From Vombatus ursinus (Eukaryota; Chordata; Mammalia; Diprotodontia; Vombatidae): a DNA stretch of 64,000 nucleotides. The stretch covers positions 20,095,775 through 20,159,774 of the forward strand of contig NW_020954562.1 in NCBI RefSeq assembly GCF_900497805.2. Reading direction: 5' to 3'. Below the pieces are notes generated by a model. That model did no database searches. It saw nothing but the letters and a program-made list of their open reading frames with translations, and was not told where the DNA came from. Numbering within the stretch: the stretch's first letter is position 1; each line of letters starts with the position of its first letter. A program made the translations under genes and the position numbers. This document shows, piece after piece, positions 20,645 to 32,274 of this stretch.

Positions 20645-21250
20645 AAAATATTTGATCCTACCACCCCCTCAACCTTTCAATTTGTGTTTCTATTTACTTT
20701 TACTATCAAAATCCTAGAATAAGTCATCTATGTTATTGCCTTTACTTTGCCACTTTCTAATGGCTTCTCTACTTTTTTTTCACGCTGAAGTTCAATACCA
20801 CAACTCAAAAATGAAACTTTTCCCCAAGGTTACCAAATCTCTATTCGGTACTACATGCAGGGTTTATTTGTTTTTTGGGTTTTTTTTCTGTCTTCAGTCC
20901 CTTTGCATTTTCTGTAGCCTTTAATAGTCAATCACTCCCTTATCTCTTGGTTTCTATGATACTGCTCTCTCCTGGTTCTCCTCCTCCCCATCTGTATATT
21001 CCTTTTCAGTCTTCTTTGCTGTATTGTCATCATTTGCTTTCCCTGAACATGGCTGTCATCCAAGACTCTGTCGGTACCTTCTCTACTCTCTCTACATTTG
21101 TTCCTTAGTGGCTTCATTCATTCTCATGGGTTCAGTTCTCTTCTCACTTTGCATAAGCTACTTATATAGTCTTAGTCTAACCTTGTGACCGCAGTTTATA
21201 CATCACCATTTAAAACCTTTTTGATTCAGTTTGCCCAAGATGAGAATATT
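20645..21250 (+). repeat. L2 reverse-transcriptase region, part 3 of 3
   Basis: Resumes L2 with 'tttgatcctaccaccccc' and 'ctagaataagtcatctatg'. Around 20958 it encodes 'DTALSWFSS', a recognisable stretch of the L2 RT, followed by the segment equivalent to 'FSLYT' near 21085. It continues the L2 broken at 18367, making 15010-21250 one L2 with two insertions. A SINE-like T/G run lies near 20770-20890. Confidence 0.65.
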
Positions 21251-21829
21251 ACATTCAATCATGTCCATCTCTTACTTATGAATTCTTTGTAAAAAATTTC
21301 AAAATTACCACTAGAAGCATGCATTCACTGGAAGCAATAGGTAACCTTGTTGATGATATAGCAAAAATTAAAAAGTATTCCACAAAATCATAGAACCACA
21401 ACTATATTTAATTTAAATCAAATAAAAATTGCCTTTGCTGTAATTACCTAGTTAAATAGAAAAGGAAAAACTTTTGATCTGACACATACAGATTGTGTGT
21501 CCATCCCTCACCCAAGTTTTCCAGAAATTTGCAATCCTGAAAAATTCCTTTGATTTTTGTAGAATTACTAGGAATATTTTTTAATCTTCTAATTATCAAG
21601 GTAGTATATTGGTGTGTGGGTATGTGGGTGTTAGATTAAAAACAAGAAAACATCAGATAACAACATATATACCACTGTGACATAGCTTGTAGATTATTAA
21701 AAGTAAATTCTAGACCTAAGCCATAAAGAGGACAAGGGCCCCATAAGCAGAGACCAGGCCCTGAGCCAAACCAGGTTTTATAATAATCAATCATAATAAT
21801 CAATCAAACATCTAAATTATTTTAGTGAT
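21251..21829. other. Unassigned DNA
   Basis: AT-rich, with no recognised repeat or coding signal. Confidence 0.45.
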
Positions 21830-22012
21830 ATTACTTCTGTGATTCAGGTGATCTGGGTTTTAAATCTGATTTAGCCACTACCATTGATAAACTATGTGAC
21901 CTTGAATGGCTCAATTTACCTTTAAGGCCTTCAGTTTCCTCATCTTCAGAGTGATGCAGTTAGATAAGGTGATTTCTAAGAAACCTATTAGTTGTGTGAT
22001 TCTGAATGATAA
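21830..22012 (+). repeat. MIR SINE
   Basis: Shows 'ctgggttttaaatctgat', 'aaactatgtgaccttgaa', 'cagtttcctcatcttcag', 'gataaggtgatttctaag'. Confidence 0.75.
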
Positions 22013-22244
22013 CACTTGAGATGTGATGACGTTGTAAAGAAAGTTACATTAATAGCTTAGAATGGACTTGTGTAAAAGGTGTATTTTCATAATTGTTTTG
22101 CATATTCATATATCAGTATATGTTAATACTATTTCCTTACACATACCCAAGATCTCATCAATGTGGGCACTCTCTCCAGATTAAAAACTATGCATGCCTT
22201 CTAATCCAATAGCATTTTTATCCATGTTTCTGTATTTTTAACAG

Positions 22245-22495
22245 CTGACAATAAAAGCTACTATTTATATAATGCTTGAAGGTTTGTAAAACACTTTACA
22301 ACTATTATTTCATTTTATCCTCACAAAACCCTAAGAGGTAGATGTTTTTATGATCTCCATTTTCCAGTTGAAGAAACTGAGGCCCATGGAGGTTAAGTGA
22401 CTGGCCTAGGGTTACCCATCTTGTAAGTATCTGGTACTAGATTTGAATTCAGATCTTCCTGACTCCAGGTCCAGTGCTCTAGTGTACCACCTAAT
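22245..22495 (-). repeat. MIR3/THER1-type SINE
   Basis: A near full-length pattern: 'tttatataatgcttgaagg', 'tcctcacaaaaccctaag', 'gaagaaactgaggcccatgg', 'ttcagatcttcctgactcc', 'gtgtaccacct'. Confidence 0.85.
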
Positions 22496-22701
22496 GTGTT
22501 ACAGGCATTCTAAATTCTTTAATATTTAGTACAGCATTCAAACTGTCCATCAGTTATTCTTGGCTTTCACTGTGTAATAGGCCCACCACCACCACCACCT
22601 TTGCTAATCATGAATGTTCTTATAGTACAATAAGACAGTGTTTGGCAATTGAAAGAAGTAGGAAGTGTTTGTTGAATTAAAGAAAAGTTCATGTGAACCT
22701 T

Positions 22702-23617
22702 GTTGTTCTTATTGTTTGTCCTTTATTCTCAAAGAGAACCATGACATCGGGGAGGTGATACCATGGATTGCATGGATTTAAGTGAGGGAGGTCTGTGCAA
22801 AGCCACCAATCTCACTCTCTTCTCTGGAGCCATCTGGGTCCAGTGGCAAGATATAGATCAGGATGGCTGGAGATTGCCCTAGATGCAGTGAGAAACCTTG
22901 GCCTTTTTATGTTAAGGTCTTTCCTAGGTCTCAATTTGACTGAAACAAAACTCATTCATAGGGATTAAGGCTAGATAAAAAAAAAATGAGGCAAAGAATG
23001 GCCTCTTTTACCTAGCTAAAAAAAAAACAATCTGGGAGGGGAAGACCCTCAAGGTTTCTGCCCAAAACAGAAGAAAAATGCTATTTACACTTACTCTGAG
23101 CCATCAGGACCCAAACAATGACCAAGTGAGGCTTGGACTGATACCTATTATTGGCCAATCAAAGAGAGCAAGAGTGATTTGGGTTTAAGTCATCTTGAGT
23201 TTAAGGCATGGTTCTTAAGAAAGAAATCTAGCCATAAACCCTAAGATATGTTAAACCCCATGATATCTTTCAAGGTTTCAATTACCAAAATTTACATTCC
23301 TTTGAGCAGAACACCTCCAGGTAAGGGTATGATACCCTACGTGGACAGAGGGAGAGAAGGGAGGGAGAGAAGGAGTGAGGGAGGGAGGGAAATAAAAAAG
23401 GAAGGAAGGAAGGAACGAAGGAACAAAGGAACGAAGGAAGGAAGGAAGGAAGGAAGGAACGAAGGAACGAAGGAAGGAAGGAAGGAAGGAGGGAGGGAGC
23501 TGCCTTCCAGTTGCCCAACTGGAACTGTTGGGCCACCTGGGTCCCCAGTGGGGCAGCTCCTACTAATTACAGGTTGTTGTTTGTCCTTCATTCTCAAAAA
23601 AAGACCATGACATCAGG
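22702..23617 (-). mobile_element. Composite retroposon with terminal direct repeats, copy B
   Basis: Sense is the minus strand. The 3' terminal unit (22890-22702) ends in 'gaataaaggacaaac' plus an AAC/AAG tail. The interior (about 23570-22890) is collinear with 32207-32992 of copy A, and the 5' terminal unit is present only as its last ~47 bases (23617-23571). That 5' truncation, with an intact 3' tail, is what target-primed reverse transcription leaves. The interior carries a CCAAT-type motif and a GGAA microsatellite (23385-23500). Classification is open: RTE-mobilised non-autonomous element or LTR-like element. Confidence 0.65.
23385..23500. repeat. (GGAA)n/(GGAAC)n microsatellite inside copy B
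   Basis: Purine tract of GGAAGGAA and GAACGAAGGAAC units. Copy A has a CCTT tract at the equivalent place on the other strand. All long frames through it are low-complexity artefacts. Confidence 0.95.
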
Positions 23618-24339
23618 AATGGAAAGGCTTTGGACAGCCATCATGCAGCCATGATTTAACATGTTTTAATATTTGATGAATTTGTTACTTTATACTTCTC
23701 CATCTACTCTGTATTTACTATCTAACTACAGTTTGAGTTCTCCATCTACCCTATATGAGACTATCTAATTATATAACATTCTGCATGAATTGTGATCAAA
23801 AACATCTATCACCTGGCAGCCTGGTGATGAACCTCTTAGCTAAGATGATTAACACTCAACAAACACACAGGCTCAGTTTAGATTAGAGGTCTTTCCAGAC
23901 TAGTAGCACCTCCCAAGGCTTGTGCTCTGTGGGCATAGCCTTCAAAACCCAAGATCACCTCCTTGTCATGATAGGGCAGTAGAGTATACTTTTATCGATT
24001 GGGTAATTTTACATAATAATAAAAAATAATGCCTTACTTTGCTAAAGAACTTCTGCCTAATACAGTTTTTGGTTTTTTTTGTTTTTGTTTTTGTTTTGTT
24101 TTTTTAACCTAAGGTCTATAGATACCCAAATGGTTATGAATTGTCACTTCTCATTCCCTTTCTAGCCATCTGGTCATTGTTGACATACTCCCTATAGAAG
24201 CAGCACTAATTTCCTTAGTTTACTTGCCTTTTGTTTCTTCATCTAGGTTTTTGCTTATTAACTGTTGGTACTTATTTATGCTATGTGTATGTGAGCTCTA
24301 GAATTTTTTTAAAAATCCTTTCACTAATGTAAATCAACA
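23618..24339. other. Unassigned DNA
   Basis: No repeat recognised apart from a T/GTTTT run at 24065-24105. Confidence 0.45.
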
Positions 24340-24480
24340 ACTGTTTTACAACATATTCTTAGAAAGTTGCCTAGGACATTGAAAGTTTAAATGAATTTCC
24401 CAAAGTCACACAGTTAGTATGAATCAGAGGTGGGCCCTCCTTGAAATTTTAGCCAACCATCTATCTGCTATGCCATGTTG
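24340..24480 (-). repeat. Degenerate MIR
   Basis: Weak core 'atttcccaaagtcacacag', 'tagtatgaatcagagg', 'catctatctgctatgcca'. Confidence 0.5.
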
Positions 24481-24484
24481 GTAT

Positions 24485-24486
24485 TA

Positions 24487-24517
<31 letters not shown>

Positions 24518-24760
24518 ATCTGTGTGTATCTGTGGGCATGTGTGTACTGGAGAGGGAATATGAGAGAGAGTATATATATATATATATATATATAATGTGT
24601 GTGATATATAGATATGAATGTATATGTATAAATTGTATCAATAGTTGAGAAAGCAATTATCTACACGGCATATTGTATATATGTGTGTATATATTTATGT
24701 ATATATATTTAATGTGTATATATATATATATATACATGTATTCATCATACACATATATAT
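24485..24760. repeat. Cluster of TG and TA microsatellites
   Basis: (TG)n at 24489-24520, (GA/TA)n at 24560-24598, and TA-rich runs at 24670-24750. Each gives short spurious frames. Confidence 0.9.
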
Positions 24761-24764
24761 CTAC

Positions 24765-25985
24765 AATCAATTCTCAACTTTCACAGGGATTAAAGCTCCT
24801 AGAAAATGGTGCTGAAAGTCAAAACCATAAATATTGATTAATTGAACCTAAGAGAAATAAAGGGTTAGGTTCCTATAACCACCAAAAACTGTAAACTTTC
24901 TCTAGATTGATGAATATACTTTTTTGCATATAATATTTTTTATTTTTAAAAATGTTTTATTTCATTAAGTATTTTCCAATTACATGTAGAAAATTTTAAT
25001 AATCCTTTTTTAAATTTTGAGTTCCAAATTCTCTTTCCCTCTCACCTCTCCCTACTTCTTGAGAATGCAAGGAATTTGATATTGATTATACATGTGAAAT
25101 CATGCAAAATATATTTCTATATTGGGTTGCAAAAGAAAATAGACAAAAAATAAAGCAAGAAAAATAAAGTAAAAAAAGTATTCTATATATAACTTTTTTA
25201 TAACAAAACAGTGATTCTCATAATATGCATTTTTCTAACAGTATCCAAGAAATAATTCATAAAATGCAATATACAAAATAAGATTGGTAACATGCAAAAC
25301 ATTTCTCCTGCTTGTAATTCCCTAAAATTCTGTAACCTTTAGTGATAACATCTCAATTTAAAAAATCCCAGGATCTCTGACAAAATTCACTTATCATAAC
25401 ACATGAAATATACAGTAGCATAAAGACTGTACAGCAAATAACATTCTTAAAACTAAAACATTTTTAACCTGAATCTTACTTTCCAGATGTCATATGTTGG
25501 TATGAGGGCATTGTACTGTATACCATACTGCTGTCAACCTCTCTACTTCAATACTCTGAAAAACAAGGGAGAGGTTCCTGGAACTGTAGTTGCTGCTGTT
25601 GGAAGATGCTAAGATTGGTGAGGTCTTGACATCACTTCCAAAACTCTGTCCTTTGTGGTTGGTGGATGACATTGAGGATCTTGAATGCCTACTTCCCGGG
25701 CTGTTTGAGATCCTTAAGTGTCTGGGAGTATGGCAGCTCCACAAAATGCTTCTCTCTCTCTTTTTTTTTTTTTCCTCTACTCTGCATAGCCGCAAATGTC
25801 CATAGTTGCCAACAAAAGTGAAAATGAAGTGACTGTTAAAATCATGGGAATTCTTGAAGTCCTAGAAGTTAAATGTGCAAATGTTGCAGCTCAAATGTAT
25901 ATGTACATGCCTATATATGCAATGAGTACATACTAGTTTTCTTGGCTATTTACAAAATTTGAATTCTCGATATTGACTATGCTTT
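24765..25985 (-). mobile_element. Possible Tigger/pogo-like DNA transposon relic, split by an L1
   Basis: The left part (24765-24910: 'caattctcaactttcac', 'gggttaggttcctataacc', 'ccaaaaactgtaaactttc') resembles the ends of mariner/Tigger elements from memory. After an L1 piece, the rest includes a coding-like stretch on the minus strand (25745-25640: 'HFVELPYSQTLKDLKQPGK', then 'ILNVIHQPQRTEF'), which I do not recognise. No matching right terminal repeat was found. A processed host pseudogene is the main alternative. Confidence 0.35.
24935..25190 (-). repeat. L1 3' end
   Basis: Antisense L1 3'UTR: 'ccaattacatgtagaaaa', 'ttttgagttccaaattctc', 'gattatacatgtgaaatc', 'atgcaaaatatatttc'. It sits inside the relic at 24765-25985. 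Confidence 0.75.
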
Positions 25986-27094
25986 AATTTTGCAAATGTA
26001 TCGTTCTTTTCATTTTCCTCCAGAAAATGGAAGGTTATATACCCACTCACATGTATTGTAAGCCTGATTCTACTAATTTTTATTTAGATGTAATTTGGAC
26101 CCAAAAGTCTACCATTTAGTGAATTGGATCTTTTAGAATTTTTAAGTTTTTTTAACATAGACATAGGCACAAATATTTGACTTTAACGTAAAAATTTCAT
26201 AGGCCTTGAGGAGTAGTGAAGTAAATTTTGATAAGCGACCTTTAAGATGCTGTACGGGGACAAGTATTTTTTTTTCCATTTGAATTTTATTGCTGCTTGT
26301 CATTCAATAATTAGCATTATATCTTTGCAGCTTGTCCTCTCCTCTAACATATTTCTGCAAAGCTTTCCTTCCTTGTCAAATTCATCAGGAGAATGTGAAG
26401 AGTTGAAGGATGTTTCTTTCTTTGACATAAATCATATCTGCACAGCAGGTTACAATATCATGACAAGCTTGGCATGATTGCAGGAAGGAAATCTCTTAAT
26501 GCTAGAAAAAAGGAAAAAATATATTTGGCTCGGTAGTGTTTTTCCTGTGTCAGTACAAAACAGGAAAATCAGTAGTTAAGTTTGAAATCTACTCCTAAAT
26601 AAATGGGAATGGGTTTGTTTTTCTTTGAACTGGTTCTTTCTTACCATAAAAGTTACCTGGACAAATATAACTTGCTACTCAAAAGAAAATTATCAACAAG
26701 AATCAGTTTAATATCATGTGGCAGACCTTGGAAAAACTGAATTTTTATATTATCTAAAAAAAAACAAACCATGTGTCTTCTGACATCTGCTTTTGGAGTA
26801 CAAGAAAGCAAAAAAAAAAACTGACAGCAAATAGAGATTAGAAGAGAGGGAGTTGAAAGATGAATATATTCAAACTAAGAAAGGTGAACATCAAATTCTA
26901 TGAATCTCCATTAATAGATACCAACATTGAGGAAAGAAAAGAGAGTGGACATAAATTACCAATGTCTTTCTATAGGAAGAATGAAGAAGAGAGAAACTAC
27001 ATCTTATGCTATAAAGAGGATCATTATCTCTGATATTTAAAAGCTCATTTAAATTGTGTTCTAAATGTTCTGCTACATGTAATCATAGTTTCTG
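25986..27094. other. Unassigned AT-rich DNA
   Basis: More than 1 kb with no repeat I recognise. Frames are short. Confidence 0.45.
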
Positions 27095-27320
27095 TGTGTT
27101 TTCCTTCATTCAGCAAATATTTTAGCACTAATTATGCAAAAATCATTATATTAAACACTGTGATGGTTATAAAGATGAAAAAGACACAGTCCCTCCCCAA
27201 AAGTGGTTTATATTTATACACGGGTGTTGTGAAGCTAAAATGAAATAATGGATCTGAAGCACTTTGCCAACTTAAATGCTATATAAATGCTATTTGTTGT
27301 TGTGGTGGTGGTGGTGGTTA
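27095..27320. repeat. L2 3' end (-) followed by MIR3 3' half (+)
   Basis: 27095-27215: antisense L2 ('cattcagcaaatatttta', 'gacacagtccctcccc'). 27225-27320: 'gaagcactttgccaactta', 'gctatataaatgctatttg', the 3' half of MIR3, followed by a GTGGTG run. Confidence 0.6.
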
Positions 27321-27529
27321 CCTTGTGGTCACCAAGCCTCCTTCTGCTGATGACTTCATTCCCTGAGCCATCTACTGTGTTCCTGCTCAGCTCAAGCAAT
27401 GTTTATAGAGCAATACTGGGCTCTCCTGATAAACATGATAATTTGATCGAGAGGAGGGAACTGTATACACACACTTTTGAGTTTAATCTGCCTTATTAAT
27501 ATTTTTGTAAGTCTAGGCAATCAACAAAA

Positions 27530-27815
27530 CAATAAATCAAGTCCTGATTTATAGTGCTGTCTGAGGTATAAATTCTCACACTGAAAATTTAACATCTAGC
27601 TTTCCCATGGTTTAGAGCTGGCTCCAACACACTTCTATAAGAATGCCCTTTATTCTCAGCCCATCACTCAATCAACAATCCTTTATGAAACACCTACTAT
27701 GTGACAAATTAATGATTTCTGAGACCTAAATGCTCACACTGCACATTTAATAATCTGCTAGAAGAGTTAGCATGGGCTCTAGCACATCTGGGTTTCTAGT
27801 TTATGAAGCCTTGAT
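27530..27815 (+). repeat. Ancient repeat, two tandem parts with an L2 tip between
   Basis: Part one (27530-27640: 'cctgatttatagtgctg', 'gagctggctccaacacac') matches 4385-4545. Part two (27705-27810: 'tgctcacactgcacattt', 'gggctctagcacatctg') repeats the same order. The antisense L2 tip (27668-27705: 'gaaacacctactatgtg') lies between. Perhaps one element split by L2, or two copies. Confidence 0.45.
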
Positions 27816-28302
27816 CTCAAAATGTTGCTAAAGAATTAATTCAGAGGGATCAACTACCAGAGATAAGCATAACTGATACTATTTTTGCTTTTCCAGAGAA
27901 ATCTTAATGCTTTATAATATTTTCTCTCATTTTCGTTTCCTAAATATAGAAGAAAGAATGAGGGCCTCTGAGCACAGATAAATTGAAAAGGTAAGCTAAA
28001 TCTCTTCTCAATATATTAATAAATTATTAATTTATTTGAATTCTATTTATATATTATATTTATAATTTTTATTAATAAATCTATTCACTTAAATAGCCTA
28101 AAGAAGAGAACATCTGGAGCTAAAACAAAGAAAATTAGTGCCAAAAGCAGCACAAAAATTGAAGATGGATGTCCCAAAGAAAGATTTCAACTAAGTCCTG
28201 TGATCCAGGAAAAGTTAAAAATGGAAGAATTAAGGATAAAAGTGGAAAGATAAAAGTGGATATAAGTAGGTACCACATTTTACCTTGAGTATTTTTTCCT
28301 TT
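27816..28302. other. Unassigned AT-rich DNA
   Basis: No recognised element. TA-rich around 28010-28090. Confidence 0.45.
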
Positions 28303-29305
28303 AAAAATTACTCTATCCTCAATTGATAAATGGTCAAAGGATATGAACAGACAGTTTTTAGATGAATAAATTAAAGCTATCTATAGTCATATGAAAATTG
28401 CTCTAAATAACTATTGATTAGAGAAATGCAAATGAAAACAACTCAGACACCACCTCACACCTATCAGATTGTCTAATATGACAAAAAAGGAAAATGATAC
28501 AGGTTGGAGAAGACTGGGGAAATTGGGACACTGATGCATTGTTGTGGAGTTGTGAACTGATCCAACCACTCTGGAGAGCAATTAGGAATTATGCCCAAAG
28601 GGGAACCAAACTGTGCATATGCTTTGACTTAGCAATACCACTACTAGGTCTGTATCCCAAAGAGATCATAAAAATGGGAAAAAGACCTACATATCCAAAA
28701 ATATTTATAGTGGCTCTTTTTGTGATGGAAAAGAATTGGAAATAGAGGGGATGCCCATCAATTGGGGAATGGCTAAACAAGTTGTGGTATGTGAATGCAA
28801 TGGAATACTATTGTTCCATAAGAAATGATGAGCAGGTGGGTTTCAGAAAAACCTGGAAAGACTTGTATGGACTGATGCTGAGTGAACTGAGCAGAACCAG
28901 GGAATATTATACACAGTAGCAGCAACATTGTACAATGACCAACTTTAACACTTAACTCCTCTCAGCAATGCAATGATCTAAGACAATTCCAATAGATTTG
29001 TGATGGAAAATGCTATGCACATCTAGATAAAGAACTACAGAGTCTGAATGCAGATCAAAACATTCTATTTTCTTTTTTTTGTTTTTTTTTTTGTTTGGTT
29101 TTTCCCCTTTGTTCTGATTCTTCTTTCACAACATGACTAATGTGGAAATATGTTTAATATGATTGTACATGTATAGCCTATATTGGATTGCATGCCATCT
29201 TGGAGAGGGGAGAGGGAAGAGAGGGAGGAAAATTTAGAACTCAAAATCTTACAAAAGTGAGTGTTGAAAACTAAAAATAAATATTTTTTAAAAAAACTAA
29301 AATAA
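28303..29305 (+). mobile_element. 5'-truncated L1: ORF2 end and 3'UTR
   Basis: A long, well-kept stretch of the marsupial L1 3' kilobase: 'gataaatggtcaaaggatat', 'gattagagaaatgcaaatg', 'ctcacacctatcagattg', 'agcaataccactactagg', 'caattggggaatggctaaac', 'gaccaactttaacac', then the 3'UTR ('caacatgactaatgtgg', 'gattgtacatgtatagcc') and an A-rich tail. Typical 5' truncation. It is the best-preserved L1 3' end in the window. Confidence 0.9.
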
Positions 29306-29379
29306 AAAGATCAGAGCCTTTGAGCTGAGACAGAGCCTAAAAAAAATTACCCTAAATGTCCCAAGGAAGTCCATGAAAA

Positions 29380-29905
29380 AGAGAGTCCTCATATATACCA
29401 AAATATTTATAGCAGCACTTTTTTAAAGTTAAGAATAGGAAACAAAGTAGAAGCCCATGGACTTGGGAATGGCTAAACAAATTATGGTACATGAACATTA
29501 TGGCATTTTACCATGCTGCAAGACACAATGAATGTGAAGAATTCAGATAAGCTTGGGAATACTGATACAAAGAGGAGTAAATAGAGCCAGAAAAACAATA
29601 CATACCATCACTACAACCATGTAAATGGAAAGATCAACAAAAACAAACACCTCCTCCTGCCCAGACAAAAAAAAAAAAAAAACCTGAAAGTGAGTGTAGT
29701 GAGTGTTACAAAATAACCAAACTTGGACCCTTCTTTTTAGAGGTGAGAAGCATTGCAAACAATGCCGAAGTTTTTTTTTTTTTTTAATATGTTGGTTAGT
29801 TTGCCAATGGTCGTTTTTCACAAGAGAGAGTTTTCTGGGAGTTGAGGTTGGAGAGGTGTATTGGGAAATGTAGATGATGTAAAAAAAAAAGATATCAGTA
29901 AAATT
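29380..29905 (+). repeat. Older L1 3' end
   Basis: A second, more diverged L1 3' region directly after the first: 'aaatatttatagcagcac', 'cttgggaatggctaaac', 'gtaaatagagccag', and a 3'UTR ending 'gatatcagtaaaattcag'. It contains A and T runs at 29668-29684 and 29771-29786. Confidence 0.7.
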
Positions 29906-29990
29906 CAGTTAAAGAGATAGAGAGAAAGGGAGGAGAGAGAGAAACAAGAGAGACAGAGAAAGAGACAGAGAGAGAGAGGTTAAAGTTACT
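29906..29990. repeat. Purine (GA)n tract
   Basis: 'gagagagaaacaagagagac' type low-complexity sequence following the L1 tail. Confidence 0.85.
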
Positions 29991-30079
29991 CTAAAATAGT
30001 ATATACATGAGGGTTGCTATTATGTAAGTTCAACAGTATAATACCTACATTTCAATTCCTCAATGTTCTTTTATTTCAT

Positions 30080-30262
30080 TGGTATGAATATTGTTTTCTT
30101 GGCTCAGATACTGGAGTAGTTTGCCATTTCCTTCTCCAATCATTTTATAAATGAGGCAACTGAGGCAAACAGTGTTAAGGACTTGTCCAGAGTCACTGTC
30201 TGAGGCCAGATCTGAATTCAGAAAGATGAGCCTTTCCCACTCCAGGCCCTGCTCCCTTTGTG
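30080..30262 (-). repeat. RTE-tailed MIR-core SINE
   Basis: Shows 'gatactggagtagtttgcc', 'gaggcaactgaggcaaac', 'tgtctgaggccagatctg', 'agatgagcctttcccac'. Confidence 0.8.
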
Positions 30263-30289
30263 CATTTTCACAATCTACTTTTTATTCCA

Positions 30290-30620
30290 ATTACTTATCT
30301 GCCTCTTAAAGTTGCTGTGAATATCAAATAAGATAATGGATATAAAGTATTTTGTAAGCCATAAAGCATTATGAAATCTAATTTATTATTATTATTTGAT
30401 TTTTAAAAAGCAAAGCTGTGATTTTATACGTGAGAAGAAACTCTTTCCCCACACAGATCATCACCTTCTTTGCAACGTGTATTCTTAAAGAGTTGGATAG
30501 GGGACTGAGAAGTTATGTCTTGCCCAGGGTAGCATAGCCAGTATGTAGCAGAGATAGAACTTGAACCCAGATCTTCTAGTCTCTAAGGCCTAGTCTCTGT
30601 CCACACAGTGACTCTGATTA
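30290..30620. repeat. MIR3 3' half (+) followed by MIR-like SINE (-)
   Basis: 30290-30400: 'gctgtgaatatcaaataag', 'ttattattattatttg'. 30415-30615: 'cttaaagagttggatag', 'tgcccagggtagcatagcc', 'gaacttgaacccagatc'. Confidence 0.65.
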
Positions 30621-30667
30621 CTGTCATTATTAGTATTAATTCTTTAGTTTTTTTATTATTACCACTA

Positions 30668-30860
30668 CTACAGGGTCCATCTCCAGTCATCTTGATCTAT
30701 ATCTTGCCACTGGACAAAGATGGCTCAAGAGGAGAAAGTGAGGCTGGTGATTTTGCACAGCCCTCCCTCACTTAAATCCAATTCATGTGCAAGTCATGGC
30801 ATCATCTTCCTAATGTCATGGTCCTCTTCGAGAAGGAAGGATAAACAACATGAATATTCC
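30668..30860 (+). repeat. Solo terminal unit of the composite retroposon
   Basis: 'ggtccatctccagtcatc', 'tatatcttgccactgg', 'cctccctcacttaaatcc', 'atgtcatggtcctcttcg' and the tail 'gaaggataaacaac'. This is the same unit that ends copies A and B, here without interior: a 5'-truncated element or a solo terminal repeat. Confidence 0.7.
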
Positions 30861-31529
30861 CTCTATAAATGATGATAACAAGCCTTCTATCACTTAGCAG
30901 ATTTTTTTTTTGAAAATTGTAATGACAAAAAAAGTTTACCATCCTGTGATCATACTGGTTAAGAACCTCTCCAAACTTAGCTACTTCATCCTCAAACAGC
31001 AAACATATTATCCATCACAGGGTGTATATTTGAAGCTTCTTCAAAATGGTAATATTTCCAAGATCATGCACTCCACTGCTACTGCCTTTGAGAATCCAGT
31101 GTCACCACCACACCATGTTTAGTGGTTTTATCACCATGATTAAACATTGGAATTGGAGAATTTAATAAAAATTATAAATTTTAATAAACAAGGAATCAAA
31201 AATTAATGACAAACCTCTGAGGTATTGAATAGAAAGATACCATCTGTATAGAAGACAAATCACATGCCTTATATATCATCCATTTTGATTATTATTTGTT
31301 GGTAAAGATTTGTTTTTATAATATAAATATACAATATATTATATTTATAATATAAATATATTAAATAAATAATATAAATATATAATATAATTTGTTTTTA
31401 TAATAAGGTATAGATAGCTATAGATATAAAAGATACATGTATAGATATATGTGATAAAGATGATAGAAATATGTTAAAGTAAAATTTGTAAAATTGGATT
31501 TAGGAAGTGACATCAAACATTAAACATAA
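30861..31529. other. Unassigned DNA with TATAAAT-rich run
   Basis: TA-rich repeats at 31315-31400; otherwise nothing recognised. Confidence 0.45.
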
Positions 31530-31999
31530 AATTCTACATATTTAACCCTAATTTCCATCCTTGATTTCAGAGCCACACTGCCAATTCTTTATTAAACATC
31601 TCCATCTACATATACCATGATAATTCAAACTCATGTCCTAAATGGAACTTTTGATCTTTTTAAGAAAGATCCCTTCCTTCAGATTTCTCTACCTTTGTCA
31701 AGGGTATGACCATCCTTCTAGCCACCCAGGGTGATTTTTCCCTCTTCCTGAACACCTACATCAGATCAATTTTCATGGCTAGGTCAGATTTCCACAATAT
31801 CGTTCACATCTGTCTACTTTCACAGGGCTGCCACATTGCTTCTCATCACCATTCACCTGTACTATTGCAATAGCTTTATTAAAGGTCTTCTTACCTTGCT
31901 CTTTTGAAATCTCTCCTCCACAAAGCTGTTAAAATAATCTTCCAAAGGCAAAGATTTGATCATGATATTGTCACACTTAAGTATCTTCAGTGCTTCCCT
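31530..31999 (+). repeat. L2 ORF 3' part (split by composite element)
   Basis: Sense L2: 'cctgtactattgcaatagc', 'ctccacaaagctgttaaa', 'cagtgcttccctagtacc'. It continues at 33080 after the insertion. Confidence 0.75.
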
Positions 32000-32009
32000 A
32001 GTACCTCTG
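32000..32009. repeat. Target-site duplication of the composite element, left
   Basis: 'agtacctctg' here and 'agtacctttg' at 33070-33079 (9 of 10). L2 reads through if one copy is removed. Confidence 0.75.
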
Positions 32010-32274
32010 GGGAGGGTGAGTGGGGGGGTGTCTCCAGTCATTCTGATCTATATCTTGCCACTATGCCCGGATGGCTCTGGAGGAGAAAGTGAGGCTGGTG
32101 ATCTTGCAGAGCCTTCCCTCACTTAAATCCAATTCACTTTCAAGTCATGGCTTCTTGATCTTCTTGATGTCACTGTCTTCTTTGAGAATGAAGGACAAAC
32201 AACAACTTATGAATAGTCTGAACTGTCCCACTAAGCACCCACAGGCTAGTTTCAGTTGGGCAACTCGGCTCTTT

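Noticed and set aside
23248-23610. 120-codon frame and its minus-strand partners
   Set aside because: Low-complexity GGAA tract inside the composite retroposon.
28494-28745. 83-codon frame (tryptophan-rich)
   Set aside because: End of a 5'-truncated L1 ORF2/3'UTR, not an independent gene.
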